The notes beneath the pieces are model-generated. The model had not been told where the DNA came from. It made no database searches and worked only from the letters and a program-made list of their open reading frames with translations. From assembly GCF_029867415.1 (NCBI RefSeq), contig NC_081183.1, forward strand, positions 141,507,951 through 141,571,950: DNA of 64,000 nucleotides, written 5' to 3'. Shown piece by piece: positions 1-12,317 of this stretch. The stretch comes from Vicia villosa (taxonomy: Eukaryota; Streptophyta; Magnoliopsida; Fabales; Fabaceae). Position numbers and translations under genes: made by a program. How positions within the stretch are numbered: the first letter of the stretch is position 1; each line of letters starts with the position of its first letter.

Positions 1-256
1 TCTGAATGTTCTAAATTTCTAAGTTCAACGTGAAAGTCTCAACTGAAATGGAAAAATACTCAGGGAAGTCTTTTATTTATAAACTCTTCTAGTATTAATT
101 TCAGGGGGAGGTTGTTAATCTCAGGGGGAGACATATTCACACACTCTGATTATATGCTTATGCTATATCTTTGTAATTATCTTTGTTCATATGATATTCT
201 AGATACAAATTCATATCAATTATATATGTTTTTGTCATCATCAAAAAGGGGGAGAT
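1..256 (+). mobile_element. 3' internal end of a SIRE/Maximus-type copia element, with polypurine tract
   Basis: Non-coding 3' tail of a copia element whose body lies left of the window. It contains repeated purine blocks of the form CAGGGGGAG (about 101-135) and ends in a polypurine tract, AAAAAGGGGGAGAT (243-256), directly before an LTR that starts TGTTAGAACA. The same arrangement precedes the 3' LTRs at 23463 and 28316, which identifies the family. The purine tract would prime plus-strand synthesis. No coding potential is seen. Confidence 0.85.
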
Positions 257-1560
257 TGTTAGAACAATAAATGTTCTGATAAATATTCTTAGTTTTGATG
301 ATAACATTAAGTATGAATTTTTTATAAGACAATGTGGTACTCTATTCCTTTAAGTTTTCGATTTCAGTAAATATATAAAGAGTATGCACAAATCAGCGTT
401 CAGAAGCACTGACCTAGAAGATTCTGGATGGCTTTCATCAGAACATGCTCTGGCAAGACATCAGAAGATGGTCCTACAGAATTAGAACATGAACTGGAAA
501 GCATCAAAAGAATGGTAGTCAGAAAAACAAGCTCTGAAGCTTTGATGGTATCACGCTTAATGCACTTCAAGTCAGAAGACAGAAGATGCTCTGCACCAAA
601 GCTGATGACTCTGATATTCAAACGTTGTTAATCTACAAATCTGAGTCCAGAAGAAAGTACAAGATGAAAGGCTGTAACATCAATTCTCTGACTGACAAAA
701 GGAACGTTAGAAGATACAAAAGGCAAAGTCAGTAAAAGCAGCGAAAGCATGGCTCGAGGTAGTTGATAAAAGTGTGAAACATTAAATGCAGCGTTGTAAT
801 ATTCACGCAAAGCATTAAATGCATCCAAACGGTCATTTCCTCTCAATCGCCTATATGTAGAAGTTCTGATCAAAAGAAAACTACAACACTTGCACAAAAC
901 TTACAGAAACGTTGTCAATTTCAAAATCTAAAGAACTTCATCTTCAACCTCACAAACTTTGTAATATCTTAGTGAGTGTTAAGTATTACTCCCTCCGTTC
1001 CTTTTTAAGTGTCGTTTTAGCAAAAAGCTCTTCAACCAAGATAGTGGATTATTAGAGTTACTTTTCCTAACATACCCTTATTTATTTTTCTCTTTCCAAA
1101 TAAATTTAATTATAAACTCTCTTTTTCCAATAACTAATTGAAAAATTTGAGGTGGAGTTAATGAAAAAATAAGGGTATAAATGACAAATTATAACATTAA
1201 ATTATAAAACGACACTTAAATAGGAACAAAAAAATTCTTCTAAAACGACACTTAAAAAGGAACGGAGGGAGTAAAACTTAAGAGAAATATCACAATTGTG
1301 ATTACAGCTTTATTAGAAGCAATCTAAACTCTTGTAAACTTTATTTTACATTGATTGTAAAAGGATTCCTAGAGTGATCAAGTTGTGATCTATAGACTCT
1401 AAAAGACTTAGAGGGTATCTAAGTGGAAAACCATTGTAATCAGTTGGATTAGTGGATTAAATCCTCATTTGAATGGAGTAGTTTCATTAACAACGAACCA
1501 TGATAAAAATCATTGTGCTGATTATCTTTATCTTCCAATTTTTTGAGTTACACTTATCTT
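257..1560 (+). repeat. Truncated SIRE-type 3' LTR carrying a MITE
   Basis: Starts TGTTAGAACA after a polypurine tract and is collinear with the four other LTRs of this family in the window (9229, 15656, 23463, 28316). It shares the 14-bp palindrome ATCACAATTGTGAT and the GTGGAAAACCATTGTAAT block. It lacks the usual end (CTAAGTG...CCTTCA). Similarity stops near 1560, where sequence from a gypsy element begins, so the last roughly 40 bp were lost. A 283-bp MITE sits at 989-1271. It is more diverged than the other four LTRs and is probably the oldest copy. Confidence 0.85.
989..1271. mobile_element. Stowaway-like MITE (Tc1/mariner type) inserted in an LTR
   Basis: Perfect terminal inverted repeats begin CTCCCTCCGTTCC and end GGAACGGAGGGAG. 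A TA dinucleotide lies on each side (987-988 and 1272-1273). The inner arm also pairs (TTTTTAAGTGTCGTTTTA against TAAAACGACACTTAAAAA). There is no ORF, so it is non-autonomous. The other LTRs of the family lack this insert at the equivalent point (about 9950, 16390, 24195, 29040), which serves as an empty-site control. Confidence 0.92.
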
Positions 1561-1739
1561 TCTACGGAGTCGTACAATTGTGTTTTCTTGGATGGGATAT
1601 CTTTCTACGGAGTTGTACGGTTATCCAAAGGAGGAACATAGAAGGCATTCTCACTCTTGTCAAAAGAAGATGCGAGGAGCTTGTTTTCCTGGTGATTATA
1701 AGGAATTCGAGGGCGAATTCTATTTAAGGGAGGGAGAAT
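1561..1739 (+). pseudogene. 3' tail of a gypsy polyprotein plus polypurine stretch
   Basis: A short remnant encodes a tail resembling the C-terminus of chromovirus polyproteins (FPGDYKEFEGEFYL, around 1685-1725). It is followed by a purine-rich stretch (about 1725-1738) directly before an LTR-like start. The unit TCTTTCTACGGAGT occurs twice here, about 43 bp apart. Everything upstream of this tail is missing; the truncated copia LTR abuts it. The assignment rests on position and a weak tail motif. Confidence 0.5.
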
Positions 1740-4011
1740 TTAACATCCCTATTTCCCTAAGCATGAGAATAAAGTGTAAGGGACGTTATGGCAATTATGC
1801 AAATACTAGTAGAGATATTAAGAAGTTGGTTAAAATTGGACTAGATGACACCTTGATAAATATGACATGGTTGAAGGGTAATGTGGTCATTACACTCCTT
1901 AAATAGGAACTTAAAGACTTGTTTTGCGTAAATGACTCATTCTTGCCTGAGCAAAATCAGAATTTTGGAGGAAGATAGAGAGGAAACGTGAAAGGAAGGG
2001 AAACGAAGAAGAGGCATCAAATTCATTCTCCATGGATGCATGTATGAGGAGTTGGGTGATTTTGGAAGAAGAACCATGATCAAGTGCATTATCATCTCCT
2101 TCATCTCTCAAGTCAGAATTAGTCTTCATCATCATCTTCTTCTAAGATTGGAATTCAGAATCTTCTCTCAATGTGAGTTCCATAGTTAGAACTTGGGTAG
2201 GAATTGGGGTTTTGTGATCAATTGCATGTTTGGGAACAAGGGTTAGAATGAGCAATTGTTGTTGCATGCTTGATTAATGATGGAGTATGTGTTCTTGAAG
2301 TGATAATACATGTATTAAATTGATTTTATATGCTAGGGTTCGGATTGGAATGGATTAGAGTGTGTTAGAACTGATCTTATGCAGTGAAAATGTCATTTTT
2401 GGCTCTGGTTCAGTGAGAAATCGATTTCACTATGAAAAATTGACTTTCTGTGCTTCTGGTTCAGTGAGAAATCGATTGCACACCAGTGAAACTCGATTGC
2501 ATCTGGTAGAAAATCATCCCTTTTCTGTTTCTACCATAACTAGAGTTCCGTAGCTCGGAATTTGGCTCCGTCGGAGACATTGGAAAGCTAATGGAAAGAG
2601 ATACGAGATGCTTGAGATTCTAAAGAATTATCATACTATTAAGTACTAATAAAATCCATTTGAAAGTTTTTGTACCTTGGTTAGTAAAGATAAGGCTTGG
2701 ATAATTGATTTGTTAATCATTCTAAAGGCCTTTGTGCCCGAGTGTTCCCTCAAACAAGTTGTAGGAATCATGGAATGAGAGGTGATGGAAAATAAAAGCT
2801 ATCCACGTACAACAAATATGTTGAGGTCTTATATCTTGTGAAGCTAACCATGTGAAAAGGCGAGGAGGTCTTACTACATGGTGTAACTCGTGTATGTCGG
2901 TTAACAAAATGTGGATCTGGTAAGGTGAACCTTATGATACCTAGATCAAGAGATATGAACGGATGCTAGGCTACCATTCTATTTCCTTTCAAGCGGCTAC
3001 TTTCGAAATCCTATAATCTGATGGTGTAGTAAGTATGAGACGAGGGGTTAGGGAACATACATCAGGGTAGTAACTGCGAGTAGGCATGTTACATATATGT
3101 TGGCTATTTCTTGTGAAGTAATTCCGAGGATGCCCCTGTGCCACATATATTGCAGGCATTTCTCGAATGTGTAATCTCAAGAATGGGTTGTGCTCCGTAG
3201 TTCAGGAGCTATTCTTTGGGGATGAACTCCCGGAGATGTGGGCCACACCTTCTTCTTTTTGTCATCACCTTGAGGGTGAATTTCTATGTGAGATTCGGGT
3301 CATGGGATATTGGAGGAGTTGAATCGTGCGATGCAATTCAATGTCGATTCCATGGTTCTCTATAGTCATATGAGTTACTTACCATGTAGATTGAAAAGGT
3401 ATGATTTGGGGTCTTGTTTCGAGAGCAGATAGGCAGGTAAACCAAGAAGACCAGGCCATGAGGCTACCTCCCGATAGAAGGATGGCTGGTAAACCCGGAA
3501 GACCTTTTCTAGAGGAAACATGTACCTTATATCTGAATATGTGATATGTTCTCAGAGTATCTAATCGGGTGGTCAGTGGACACTCAACCGTGGTGCTACG
3601 AGTTGACAAGCTTTCAGGTACTGGATAATGAGGAAACCTTAGGATCTGAGATGGATCTGTAGTTTATGTATGTACCCTGTAGAGTCGAGAGGACCCATAA
3701 GATAGGGGAACTCAATGAGATTTAGTAATCTCATCCCATTCATCTTATTATTTTTCAGGTACCGTGCAAGATCGAGTTTTGCTAGATGCTTGGATCGAGA
3801 GTTGTTAATCAGATGTCGTGAAGACCGTACCTGATTTTTTCTTCCGCTGTGTATTATTATCATTGTGTAGATATATTCATTGTATCCATCTTCAAGATTA
3901 TTTTTAAATGTATACATCTTATGTAATTATTCCTAACTTTTGTATGTACTCAATACCAGTTATTAGTATTCTTCTAATATGATTCTAGACACATATTGGT
4001 AAGGTATTACA
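1740..4011 (+). repeat. Chromovirus-type LTR (3' LTR of the truncated element)
   Basis: Begins AACATCCCTATTTCCCTAAG after a purine tract and ends in GGTATTACA. Its two ends match the LTR at 46612-47957: both begin with AACATCC and a GAGAATAAAG block, and both end with GGTAAACCCGGAAGAC, ATTTAGTAATCTCA, TTTTTCAGGT and CTTTTGTATGTACTCAAT blocks. It is about 2.27 kb against 1.35 kb for that relative, and the interior (about 1800-3200) does not match it. The motif GGTTCAGTGAGAAATCGATT occurs twice (2407-2426, 2458-2477). Short ORFs inside are chance. The terminal TG is degenerate. Confidence 0.7.
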
Positions 4012-4175
4012 ATATCAAACGATTTAGTTTAATTTTTTTTAAAGTTAAAAAATTATAAATATTATCAAAAAATTTAACTTTATTTATGAAACACTTATTT
4101 TCAACTTCATAATTCATTTTCTTTTAATACCATTTTTTATTGCGATATTATAACTTATTGATTGGTGATAATAAT
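4012..4175. other. AT-rich spacer
   Basis: Very AT-rich sequence between the preceding LTR and the duplicated alpha-glucosidase 3' flank. No ORF, inverted repeat or RNA gene is recognised. Confidence 0.6.
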
Positions 4176-4409
4176 AATTATTAAGATATTAATGAAAAAT
4201 TATTGTAAATATAACATACTTACTATAGGTTTAGTTGTGATGCAGGTTTAGCTGGAAGAACTGCCTCATAACCCTTCATATTATTGTAACCCTAATCTCC
4301 TTCTCCTTTCTTCATGAATGAGTTTGGCCAGTCTTCAGAATTTCTATTTGTTACACATTTTGCACTTCAAATCATATTTTATGAATCAAAATTTATCAAT
4401 GATGCAGGT
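4176..4409. repeat. Duplicated 3' flank of alpha-glucosidase, copy 1 left half
   Basis: Collinear and roughly 93-95% identical by eye with 41605-41833, just downstream of the alpha-glucosidase stop. It shares TTATTAAGATATTAATGAAA, GATGCAGGTTTAGCTGGAAG and CTTCATGAATGAGTTT. It ends at CAGGT (4405-4409), the target-site duplication of the chromovirus at 4410-34618. The right half resumes at 34624. Confidence 0.85.
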
Positions 4410-7138
4410 TGTAACAACCCGTTTTTATTTATTTATTTATTTATTTATTTATTTTTTGGTACTTATATTATCATATTATTTATACTAATTGGTGTGTTAA
4501 TTAATTAATAAATCGATAAGTGATATAATTATTAATTTAATTAATTAAACTCGAGTGCAATTGTGTTTAATTGAGTTAATTAAGTTATTAGAGAGTTAGC
4601 ATTAATTGGGCCTATTTGTTAGAGTTATAAGCAATTAGGAGGTGTTATTAATTTTAAAGCCCAATATAATAAATAAAGATAGTAAGAGAGGAAATGGGGA
4701 GTAGGAGCATCATTTTCATTTTCTGGTTTAAAGAATAGAAGTGGAGGAGAGGAACAAGAAGAGGAACTAGGGTTTTGGAGGAGAAATCAAGAGGTAAGGG
4801 GGAGAATCCCTAATCATTGTGGGCTAGTATAATGGGGAATTTGGTATATTAATATACTTGTCTTTGTTCATAGCTGAAGCATATAGAAATATATTCTTCA
4901 ATCTGTCCGTATAAATTCTGTTGGAAATAATTGGTAGTTGAAAATGATGTTCACACATTGCTGTTCCGTGTTATTATGATTCTGGAAAATGAAAACTGTT
5001 TGTGGTGTTAACTTGGAATGTGTCCCTGTTTCCATTTTATGAATCATTGTAGCATATGAAATTAGTTTATCCTTTTCAATCAATTAATATAGAAAACATG
5101 TGTGTATTACTTGATAAACATATTATATATATAGATTTTCGGTACATACCCTGTTCCCTTTTATGTTCCTTAATCATTCATTGGCTGCTGTTGGTTGGCT
5201 ACTAGGTGGATAAACGAGGACCACATCACCATATTATAATTATTTAATAAAAAAAATGCTGCTGTTTAATTGCTATTGGCCAAGTGGAACCGTGAAATCA
5301 CCAATGCAATTATTTCATTCACTCGTCACTGTAGCTATTCATTGGCCCAATGAAAACATGAGTCACTAACATACTTTATTTGATAGAATACGCTACTGGC
5401 TAGCTATTAGACTGAAATGAAAAGTAAAACACATGGAATGATATGATAAGTATATACATACCTAGGCTAATTGGTAAATGAAGATGTGAAAACACTATAT
5501 TATACTTTATTGATAGAATGACTACTTCTACTAGCTATATATATGCTTTTTTGTAAATAAAAAAAACGTGAAGGCCAATATATATTTAGTGATAAGAAGT
5601 ATTACTGTTACTAGCCATTTTATTCAATTAAGGATGTGAATACCATCACCCTCATTGATGGAAAAATGTGATGAACATATATGCTAATTAGTAAATAGAT
5701 ATGTTTCTATGTTTATTCTAAGGTTGAAACTTCTATGAGTAGTTAGAGGGCATAATTCAAATGGCTTCTTAGTTTAATATGAAAGTGAGTAAATCATATA
5801 ACATTGACAAATTGTGAGTTAGCATGTGATAATATTAACTACTAGTGTTAATTGAAATAGTGGATTGGAATTGTGTGTTGACTATTATATATGAATAATG
5901 CTTATGTGATGAGAATGTGGTGTACAATATTGTGGATAATTCATAGAGTGGATTATTGTGATATGCTAAATATTAAGATGGTAGAGATGATCTTAATTGC
6001 ATATGTTTGTTAACATTGTACATACATTCATATCATGGTGTGCCTTGAAACAAAGGTGGTTTGCTTTGAAACAAAAGCGAGGCTTAGATTCTAGAGTGAA
6101 TCGAAAGCGGTAAACTATATGTTTACATTTTGGTGGGCTTTGGTCTTGTCCGGATCGGAAGCGTGGCTTGGATTCTAGATATTGAATCGGAAAGCGGTGA
6201 AACTTTGGGTTCGCAATTCGGTACCACATGCATAGCGTCACATATCTTGCATTGGGTCACATTAAAATTATGCGATAATTGAATATGTGGAGTTGATGGA
6301 GTTGTGATATGTGTATGAGTTTGATAATTGAAACGAGTGAGGTTTGAATACATATTTGATTAAATGTGTGAATACGTGATAATTATGGTTGTATACGTAA
6401 TTGGGAATATAATAGTAGAATTGAAATGTTATACTAATTAAGCTTGTTGTATACTTGATAACATGTGAAATATGGGTTGATTACTATTATCTACAAGATC
6501 ATGCATAGTATGATTAATTACTTGAAGTGTTGATTTAACCATTGTATTCCGTTATACTTTCTTCATAATGGTTCGTATTCTCACCCTTCTGTTTTAATGT
6601 TGCCTCGTTTGGCGACATGCAGGTTCTGGAGTTTAGTGGCCGCGTGTGACCTAGCCGGAGGTTCTTCCTTGGTTATTAGAGACTAGGTAGTGAGTCGATG
6701 CTATGGTCATGTAACACTGGGTAAATTAGATGTATTGAACTCATGTTATATTTGCTCATGTATTATGCTATGACTTGTGAACTTTTATTGGTTACTTGTC
6801 GTCTTGAGAGGCTTATAAGCCAAACATTCTGATTTTAACTTATGTTGAATTGAGACCATTAGTTGATGTATGATCATGGTATGGGATATGAATCATTATG
6901 AGTCACATGAGTATCATATTTTCCGCTGTGAATGCATATCCAGGTTAAATTGTGATTTTGTGTTAAGTGTTATTAAAATGACCAGGTGTGTTATGTTGTA
7001 TAGATGAATGCTGTCAGTTTTTTTTATCAAAGGTTTTTAGTTTTCTAAACACGTCGATGTGACGCCCTTTTGAATTATATGCATGCTATTCTCTGATTAT
7101 ATGTTAAATATTTTGGGGTAGTAAAAAGGGGTGTTACA
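4410..7138 (+). repeat. 5' LTR of the chromovirus
   Basis: Starts TGTAACAACCCG and ends GGGGTGTTACA. It is about 98% identical to 31893-34618. A (TTTA)n run lies just inside the start (about 4427-4454). Internal ORFs are chance. The flanking TSD is CAGGT. Confidence 0.95.
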
Positions 7139-7140
7139 TT

Positions 7141-7160
7141 AGTGGTATCAGAGCATGGTC
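7141..7160 (+). other. Primer binding site (initiator tRNA-Met type)
   Basis: AGTGGTATCAGAGCATGG follows the 5' LTR by two bases. TGGTATCAGAGC is the standard complement of the 3' end of plant initiator tRNA-Met and primes minus-strand synthesis. Confidence 0.9.
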
Positions 7161-7262
7161 GACCAGTTGGTCAGTAGTCGTTAATGTGTTCTTATCTTGT
7201 TGTATATGATTTGTGTATTTGACACAATCGATACTGTTTGTCTGGTTGTTTGGTTGTCTAGG

Positions 7263-9228
7263 ATGATGGTTGCAGGCAGGAATGATGATGCTATTGCTGA
7301 GGCATTGGCGATGTTGGCTGGTGCTATTGGTCAGATTCCTCAGGCGAATGTTGGTAACCGGAACGGGGATGATGATGAATACCGTGCTTTAGGGAGATTC
7401 CAGAGGAACAATCCTCCTGTCTTTGAGGGTGAACATGAACTTGATAAAGCTCAATCTTGGCTGAAGGCGATTGAGAAGATCTTCAGAGTTATGAACTGTA
7501 CTGATGCTCAGAAAGTGCAGTTTGGTACCCATATGCTGGAAAAGGAAGCTGAAGATTGGTGGAACAACACTCTTCAGAGGTTTGAAGAAGATGGCATTGA
7601 GGTTACTTGGGATCTTTTCCGTGATGTCTTCTTGGAGAACTATTTTCCAGAATATTGTCGTGGGAAGAAAGAGGTGGAGTTCCTTGAGTTGAAGCAAGGA
7701 AATGGTACTGTTATTGTTTATGCCGCAAAATTTCAGGAGCTTATCAAGTATTTCCCCCACTATAATACTGCTAATGCTGAGAGATATAAATGTTTGAAGT
7801 TTGTGAATGGCTTGAGACATGACATCAAGAAGGCTATTGGTTATCAACAGATTACCTGTTTTACTGAACTGGTTAACAAGAGTCGGATTTATGATGAGGA
7901 TAATAGAGAGAGTGCTTCTTTCTACAAGAGTTTGAAAGGAAAGAATCAGGATCATGGGAAACCGTATGATGACAAGAGGAAACAAGCTGGTTTTGGCAAG
8001 AAGCCAAGTTGGGGAGGATCTTCTACTCCACTTAAGTGTTTCAAATGTGGTGTTGAGGGTCATAAAGCTGCTGAGTGCAAGAAAGAGGTTACTACTTGTT
8101 TCAAGTGTGGCAAGTATGGTCACATAGCTACTAATTGTAGAGGTGGTTCGAATGTGACTTGTTTCAACTGTGGAGAGAAAGGCCACGTTAGTACAAAATG
8201 TGACAAACCAAAGAAGGAGCAAGCAAAAGGAAAAGTGTTCGCATTTTCTGGTGCGGAAGCCACTACTGATGAGAGGCTAATTCAAGGTACGTGCTTCATT
8301 AATGGTACACCTTTGATTGCTATTATTGATACCGGTGCAACACATTCTTTCATTTCTTTGGATTGTGATAGGAGATTGAATCTTGTATTATCTGATATGC
8401 GTAGAAGTATGGTTATTGACACACCTGCTATGGGTTCTGTTTCTACTTCTTATGTATGTCTTAATTATCCATTAAGTATCTTTGGTAGAGATTTCGGGAT
8501 TGATTTAGTTTGTCTTCCTTTAGAACAACTCGATGTGATTTTGGGCATGAATTGGTTGGAATTTAATCGTGTGCATATTAACTGTTTTGATAAGACGATC
8601 ATCTTTCCTGAGAATCGTATTAAAGAAGATTTATTCTTGTTCGCTAAGCAAGTCGACGAATCAGTTCAAGGTGGAGTTGAATTGTTTATGTTGTTAGCAA
8701 CCTTAGATGTGCGCGAGAAGAGAACCATTGAGGATTTGCCTATAGTTTGTGAATTTACGGAGGTATTTCCTGATGATATAATTGATTTACCACCGGAACA
8801 AGAAGTTGAGTTTTCGATTGATTTAGTTCCTGGAACTAGTCCTGTATCGATGGCTCCATATAGGATGTCTGCTTCTGAGTTGAAAGAATTGAAGAGTCAA
8901 TTAGAAGATTTGCTTGAGAAGAGATTTATTCGTCCTAGTGTATCGCTGTGGGGTGCACCTGTTCTATTGGTCAAGAAGAAAGAAGGTTCGATGAGATTAT
9001 GTATTGATTATAGACAATTGAACAAAGTGACGATTAAGAACCGATATCCACTTCCGAGGATCGATGACTTGATGGATCAATTGGTTGGAGCATGTGTGTT
9101 TAGCAAGATTGATTTGAGGTCTGGGTATCATCAGATTCATTTTAGAACTGAAGATATTCATAAAACTGCTTTTCGGACGAGGTATGGTCATTACGAATAT
9201 TCTGTGATGCCGTTTGGTGTGACTAATG
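7263..9228 (+). pseudogene. Chromovirus gag-protease-RT (N-terminal part), cut by copia insertion
   Basis: Open from the ATG at 7263 (an in-frame ATG also at 7266; the related minus-strand element starts equivalently) to the insertion point at 9228. In order: a retrotransposon gag domain with AEDWWNNT and FLENYFPE; three CCHC zinc knuckles [28 protein letters not shown] and [14 protein letters not shown] (8037-8200); the aspartic protease site [10 protein letters not shown] (about 8329); then RT with [32 protein letters not shown] and MPFGVTN. The reading frame itself is intact here. The copia LTR interrupts it right after the codons for VTN, and the remainder of pol lies at 29449-31851. Confidence 0.93.
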
Positions 9229-10360
9229 TGTTAGAACAAAATTTGTTCTGATCAATATTCTTAGTTTTAATGATAACAATGTATATAAATTTTGTAAGAG
9301 ATAATGTGGTACTCTAATACTACGCAATTTCCATTTCAGGAATTACATAAAGAATATGCACAAAATCACCGCAAGAAGCACTGACTCAGAAGGTTCAACA
9401 TGCAACATCAGAACATGGTCTGGCAAGACATCAGAAGCTGGTCAAGCAGAATCAGAACATGGGTCTATGAAAGCATCAGAAGAACTTGAGATTAGAAGCA
9501 GAAGCACTGAAGTTCTCATGGTATCACGCTTAGAAGCACTTCAAGGTCAGAAGACAAGAAGATGCTCTGCACCAAGCTGTTTGACTCTGATGATATTCAA
9601 ACGTTGTTTACACAAACATCAGATCAGAAGCAAGTACAAGATGGCAGGCTACGCTGACTGACAAAAGGAACGTTAGAAGCTATTAAAGGCAACGTCAGTA
9701 GACACAGCGAAAGCAAGGCTCGAGGTAGTTGACAAAAGAGTGAAGCATTAAATGCAATGCTGTACGGTTTACGCAAAGCATTAAATGCTCCCAACGATCA
9801 TCTTCTCAAACTCCTATATATATGAAGTTCTGATGAGAAGCTGAAGAACACACTTGCACAATTATACAGAAACGCTGTCAAATTCAAAAAGCTCTCAAAC
9901 TTCATCATCAAACTCACTACATTGCTGTTGTAATATCTTAGTGAGATTAAGCTTAAACTTAAAAGAAAATCACAATTGTGATAATAGCTTTCTAAGAAGC
10001 ATTGTAACTCTTAAAAGAATTTGTTTACATTAAGTTGTAAGAACTAGAGTGATCAGGTTGTTGATCAGTATACTCTAGAAAGTCTTAGAGGGTATCTAAG
10101 CAGATTGTTCCTAGAGTGATCAGGTTGTGATCAATATACTCTAGAAGACTTAGAAGTTGTCTAAGTGGAAAACCATTGTAATCTCGTGTGATTAGTGGAT
10201 TAAATCCTCAGGTGAGGTAAATCACTCCAAGGGGGTGGACTGGAGTAGTTTAGTTAACAACGAACCAGGATAAAAATCATTGTGCAAATTGTTTTTATCT
10301 TACAAGTTTTAAACCCACACTTATTCAACCCCCCCTTTCTAAGTGTTTTTATATCCTTCA
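9229..10360 (+). repeat. 5' LTR of the middle SIRE element
   Basis: Starts TGTTAGAACA and ends ATATCCTTCA, 1132 bp. It contains the short hairpin AGAACAAAATTTGTTCT at its start, the palindrome ATCACAATTGTGAT (about 9968-9981), and two copies of a CTAGAGTGATCA...ACTCTAG hairpin unit (10044-10144). Confidence 0.95.
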
Positions 10361-10361
10361 A

Positions 10362-10378
10362 TTGGCATTAGAGCGCCG
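10362..10378 (+). other. Degenerate primer binding site of the middle SIRE element
   Basis: TTGGCATTAGAGCGCCG, one base after the LTR. The inner element has TTGGTATCAGAGCGCCG, a proper initiator tRNA-Met complement. This copy carries two substitutions in the tRNA-matching core, so it probably primes poorly now. Confidence 0.85.
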
Positions 10379-10446
10379 GTTCTAAGGTGCAAGCACTTAA
10401 CCGTGTTTAGAAAAGATTCAGGAAGAGAAAAACGCTTCAGTAAAAG

Positions 10447-12317
10447 ATGGCTGGTGAAGATCCAACAAATACATCTACATCTGGCTCAGCTGAGCAATAC
10501 AATGGAAATGGTAACAATGGTATACTAGACCGCCGGTATTTGATGGTGAAAACTTTGAATACTGGAAAGATAAACTGGAAAGTTACTTTCTGGGTCTAGA
10601 TGGTGATCTATGGGATCTTCTGATGGATGGTTACAAACATCCTGTGAATGCCAGAGGCGTAAAGCTGTCAAGGCAAGAAATGAATGATGATCAAAAGAAG
10701 CTTTTCAGGAATCATCATAAATGTAGAACTGTTTTGCTGAATGCTATCTCTCATGCTGAGTATGAGAAGATATCTAACAGGGAAACGGCCTATGACATAT
10801 ATGAGTCCTTGAAAATGACTCATGAAGGAAACGCTCAAGTCAAGGAGACCAAAGCTCTAGCGTTAATCCAGAAGTATGAAGCCTTCAAGATGGAGGATGA
10901 TGAAGACATTGAAAAGATGTTTTCAAGATTTCAAACTCTTACTGCTGGATTGAGAGTTCTTGACAAAGGATACACCAAGGCTGATCATGTGAAGAAGATC
11001 ATCAGAAGCTTACCCAGAAGATGGGGTCCTATGGTGACTGCATTCAAGATTGCAAAGAATCTGAATGAAGTTTCCTTGGAAGAGCTAATCAGTGCCTTAA
11101 GAAGCCATGAGATAAAGCTGGATGCAAATGAACCTCAGAAGAAAGGTAAGTCCATTGCATTAAAATCTAATTATAAAAAATGCACTAACGCTTTTCAGGC
11201 TGAAGAAGAAGATTCTGGAGAATCAGAATCAGAAGAAGAAGATGAACTGTCCATGATCTCCAGAAGGGTTAACCAACTCTGGAAGAGCAAGCAAAGGAAG
11301 TTCAAGAACTTCAGAAGTTCAAAGAAGCCTGAAAGAGGAGAATCTTCTGGTGGCAGAAGATCTGACAAGAAGAAGGTCATCTGCTATGAATGCAATGAGC
11401 CTGGACACTTCAAGAATGAATGTCCAAAACTTCAGAAGGAGAATCCCAAGAAGAAGCTTCATAAGAAGAAGGGTCTTATGGCAACATGGGATGATTCTGA
11501 ATCAGAATCAGAATCAGACTCTGAAGGCGAGCAAGCAAACTTTGCACTGATGGCCACAGTGGATGATGGATCAGAATCTACATCAGAATCAGATTCTGAA
11601 GAGGTATTTTCTGAACTATCTAGAGAAGAATTAGTTTCCAGTTTAACTGAACTTCTGGAACTCAAGGCTCATCTTAGTATCAAATACAAAAAGCTGAAAA
11701 AGCTATTTGAATCTGAAACTAAGAAGCTGGAAGTGGAAAATTCAGAACTGAAGGAAAAAGTTTTAAAATTATCCAAAGACATTGGATCTCCTTCTGAATC
11801 AGAAAAATCCATTCCTAGCCTCAACCATATTCTGAAAGAATATGACTCGAGCTTCAGAAAGTTTCTATCTAGAAGTATTGGCAGAAGTCACCTTGCTTCT
11901 ATGATATTTGGAGTTTCTGAAAACAAAAGGATTGGCGTTGGCTATGAGGGTGATATCCCACATAAATTTGAACCTGTTGATGAGTTGAAAATCACATACA
12001 AGCCATTGTATGAGCAGTTCAAACATGGCCACTTACATGATATTAGGCTTACCTCACATGCACAAAGTTTTCATACTACACACACCAAGAAGCATGTGAC
12101 ACAACCTAAAAAATATCATGCTGTCAAACCTAAAGAATATCATGCTGTCCCTCCTGTTAATTATTATGCTAAACCCAAGTTCAATCAGAACTTGAGGAAA
12201 AATAACAAGAAAGGACCCAAGAAATTATGGGTACCTAAGGAGAAGATAATTTTTGTTGCAGATATCCTTGGCAGCAAAGAAGACAAAGCACAAAATGTCA
12301 TGGTACCTGGACTCTAG
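10447..12317 (+). pseudogene. SIRE-type GAG, frameshifted
   Basis: GAG capsid-nucleocapsid precursor. The ATG at 10447 matches the start of the intact relative at 16972. A missing T near 10521 shifts the frame, and the rest (from about 10522) is open to 12317. Visible features: a gag domain with ETKALALIQKYEAF and RWGPMVTAFKI, acidic E/S-rich stretches, one CCHC zinc knuckle CYECNEPGHFKNEC (around 11390), a heptad-like charged region (about 11640-11780), and a basic C-terminus. The stop TAG at 12315-12317 is caused by a base that reads TGG in the inner copy. Closely similar to the inner GAG over its whole length. Confidence 0.9.

Noticed and set aside
1580..1906. 108-codon frame spanning gypsy tail and LTR
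   Set aside because: Only the middle resembles a polyprotein tail; the rest reads into LTR sequence, so it is not a gene.
7389..8222. 277-codon minus-strand open frame
   Set aside because: It is antisense to gag with its zinc knuckles, and the composition follows the gag codons; a shadow.
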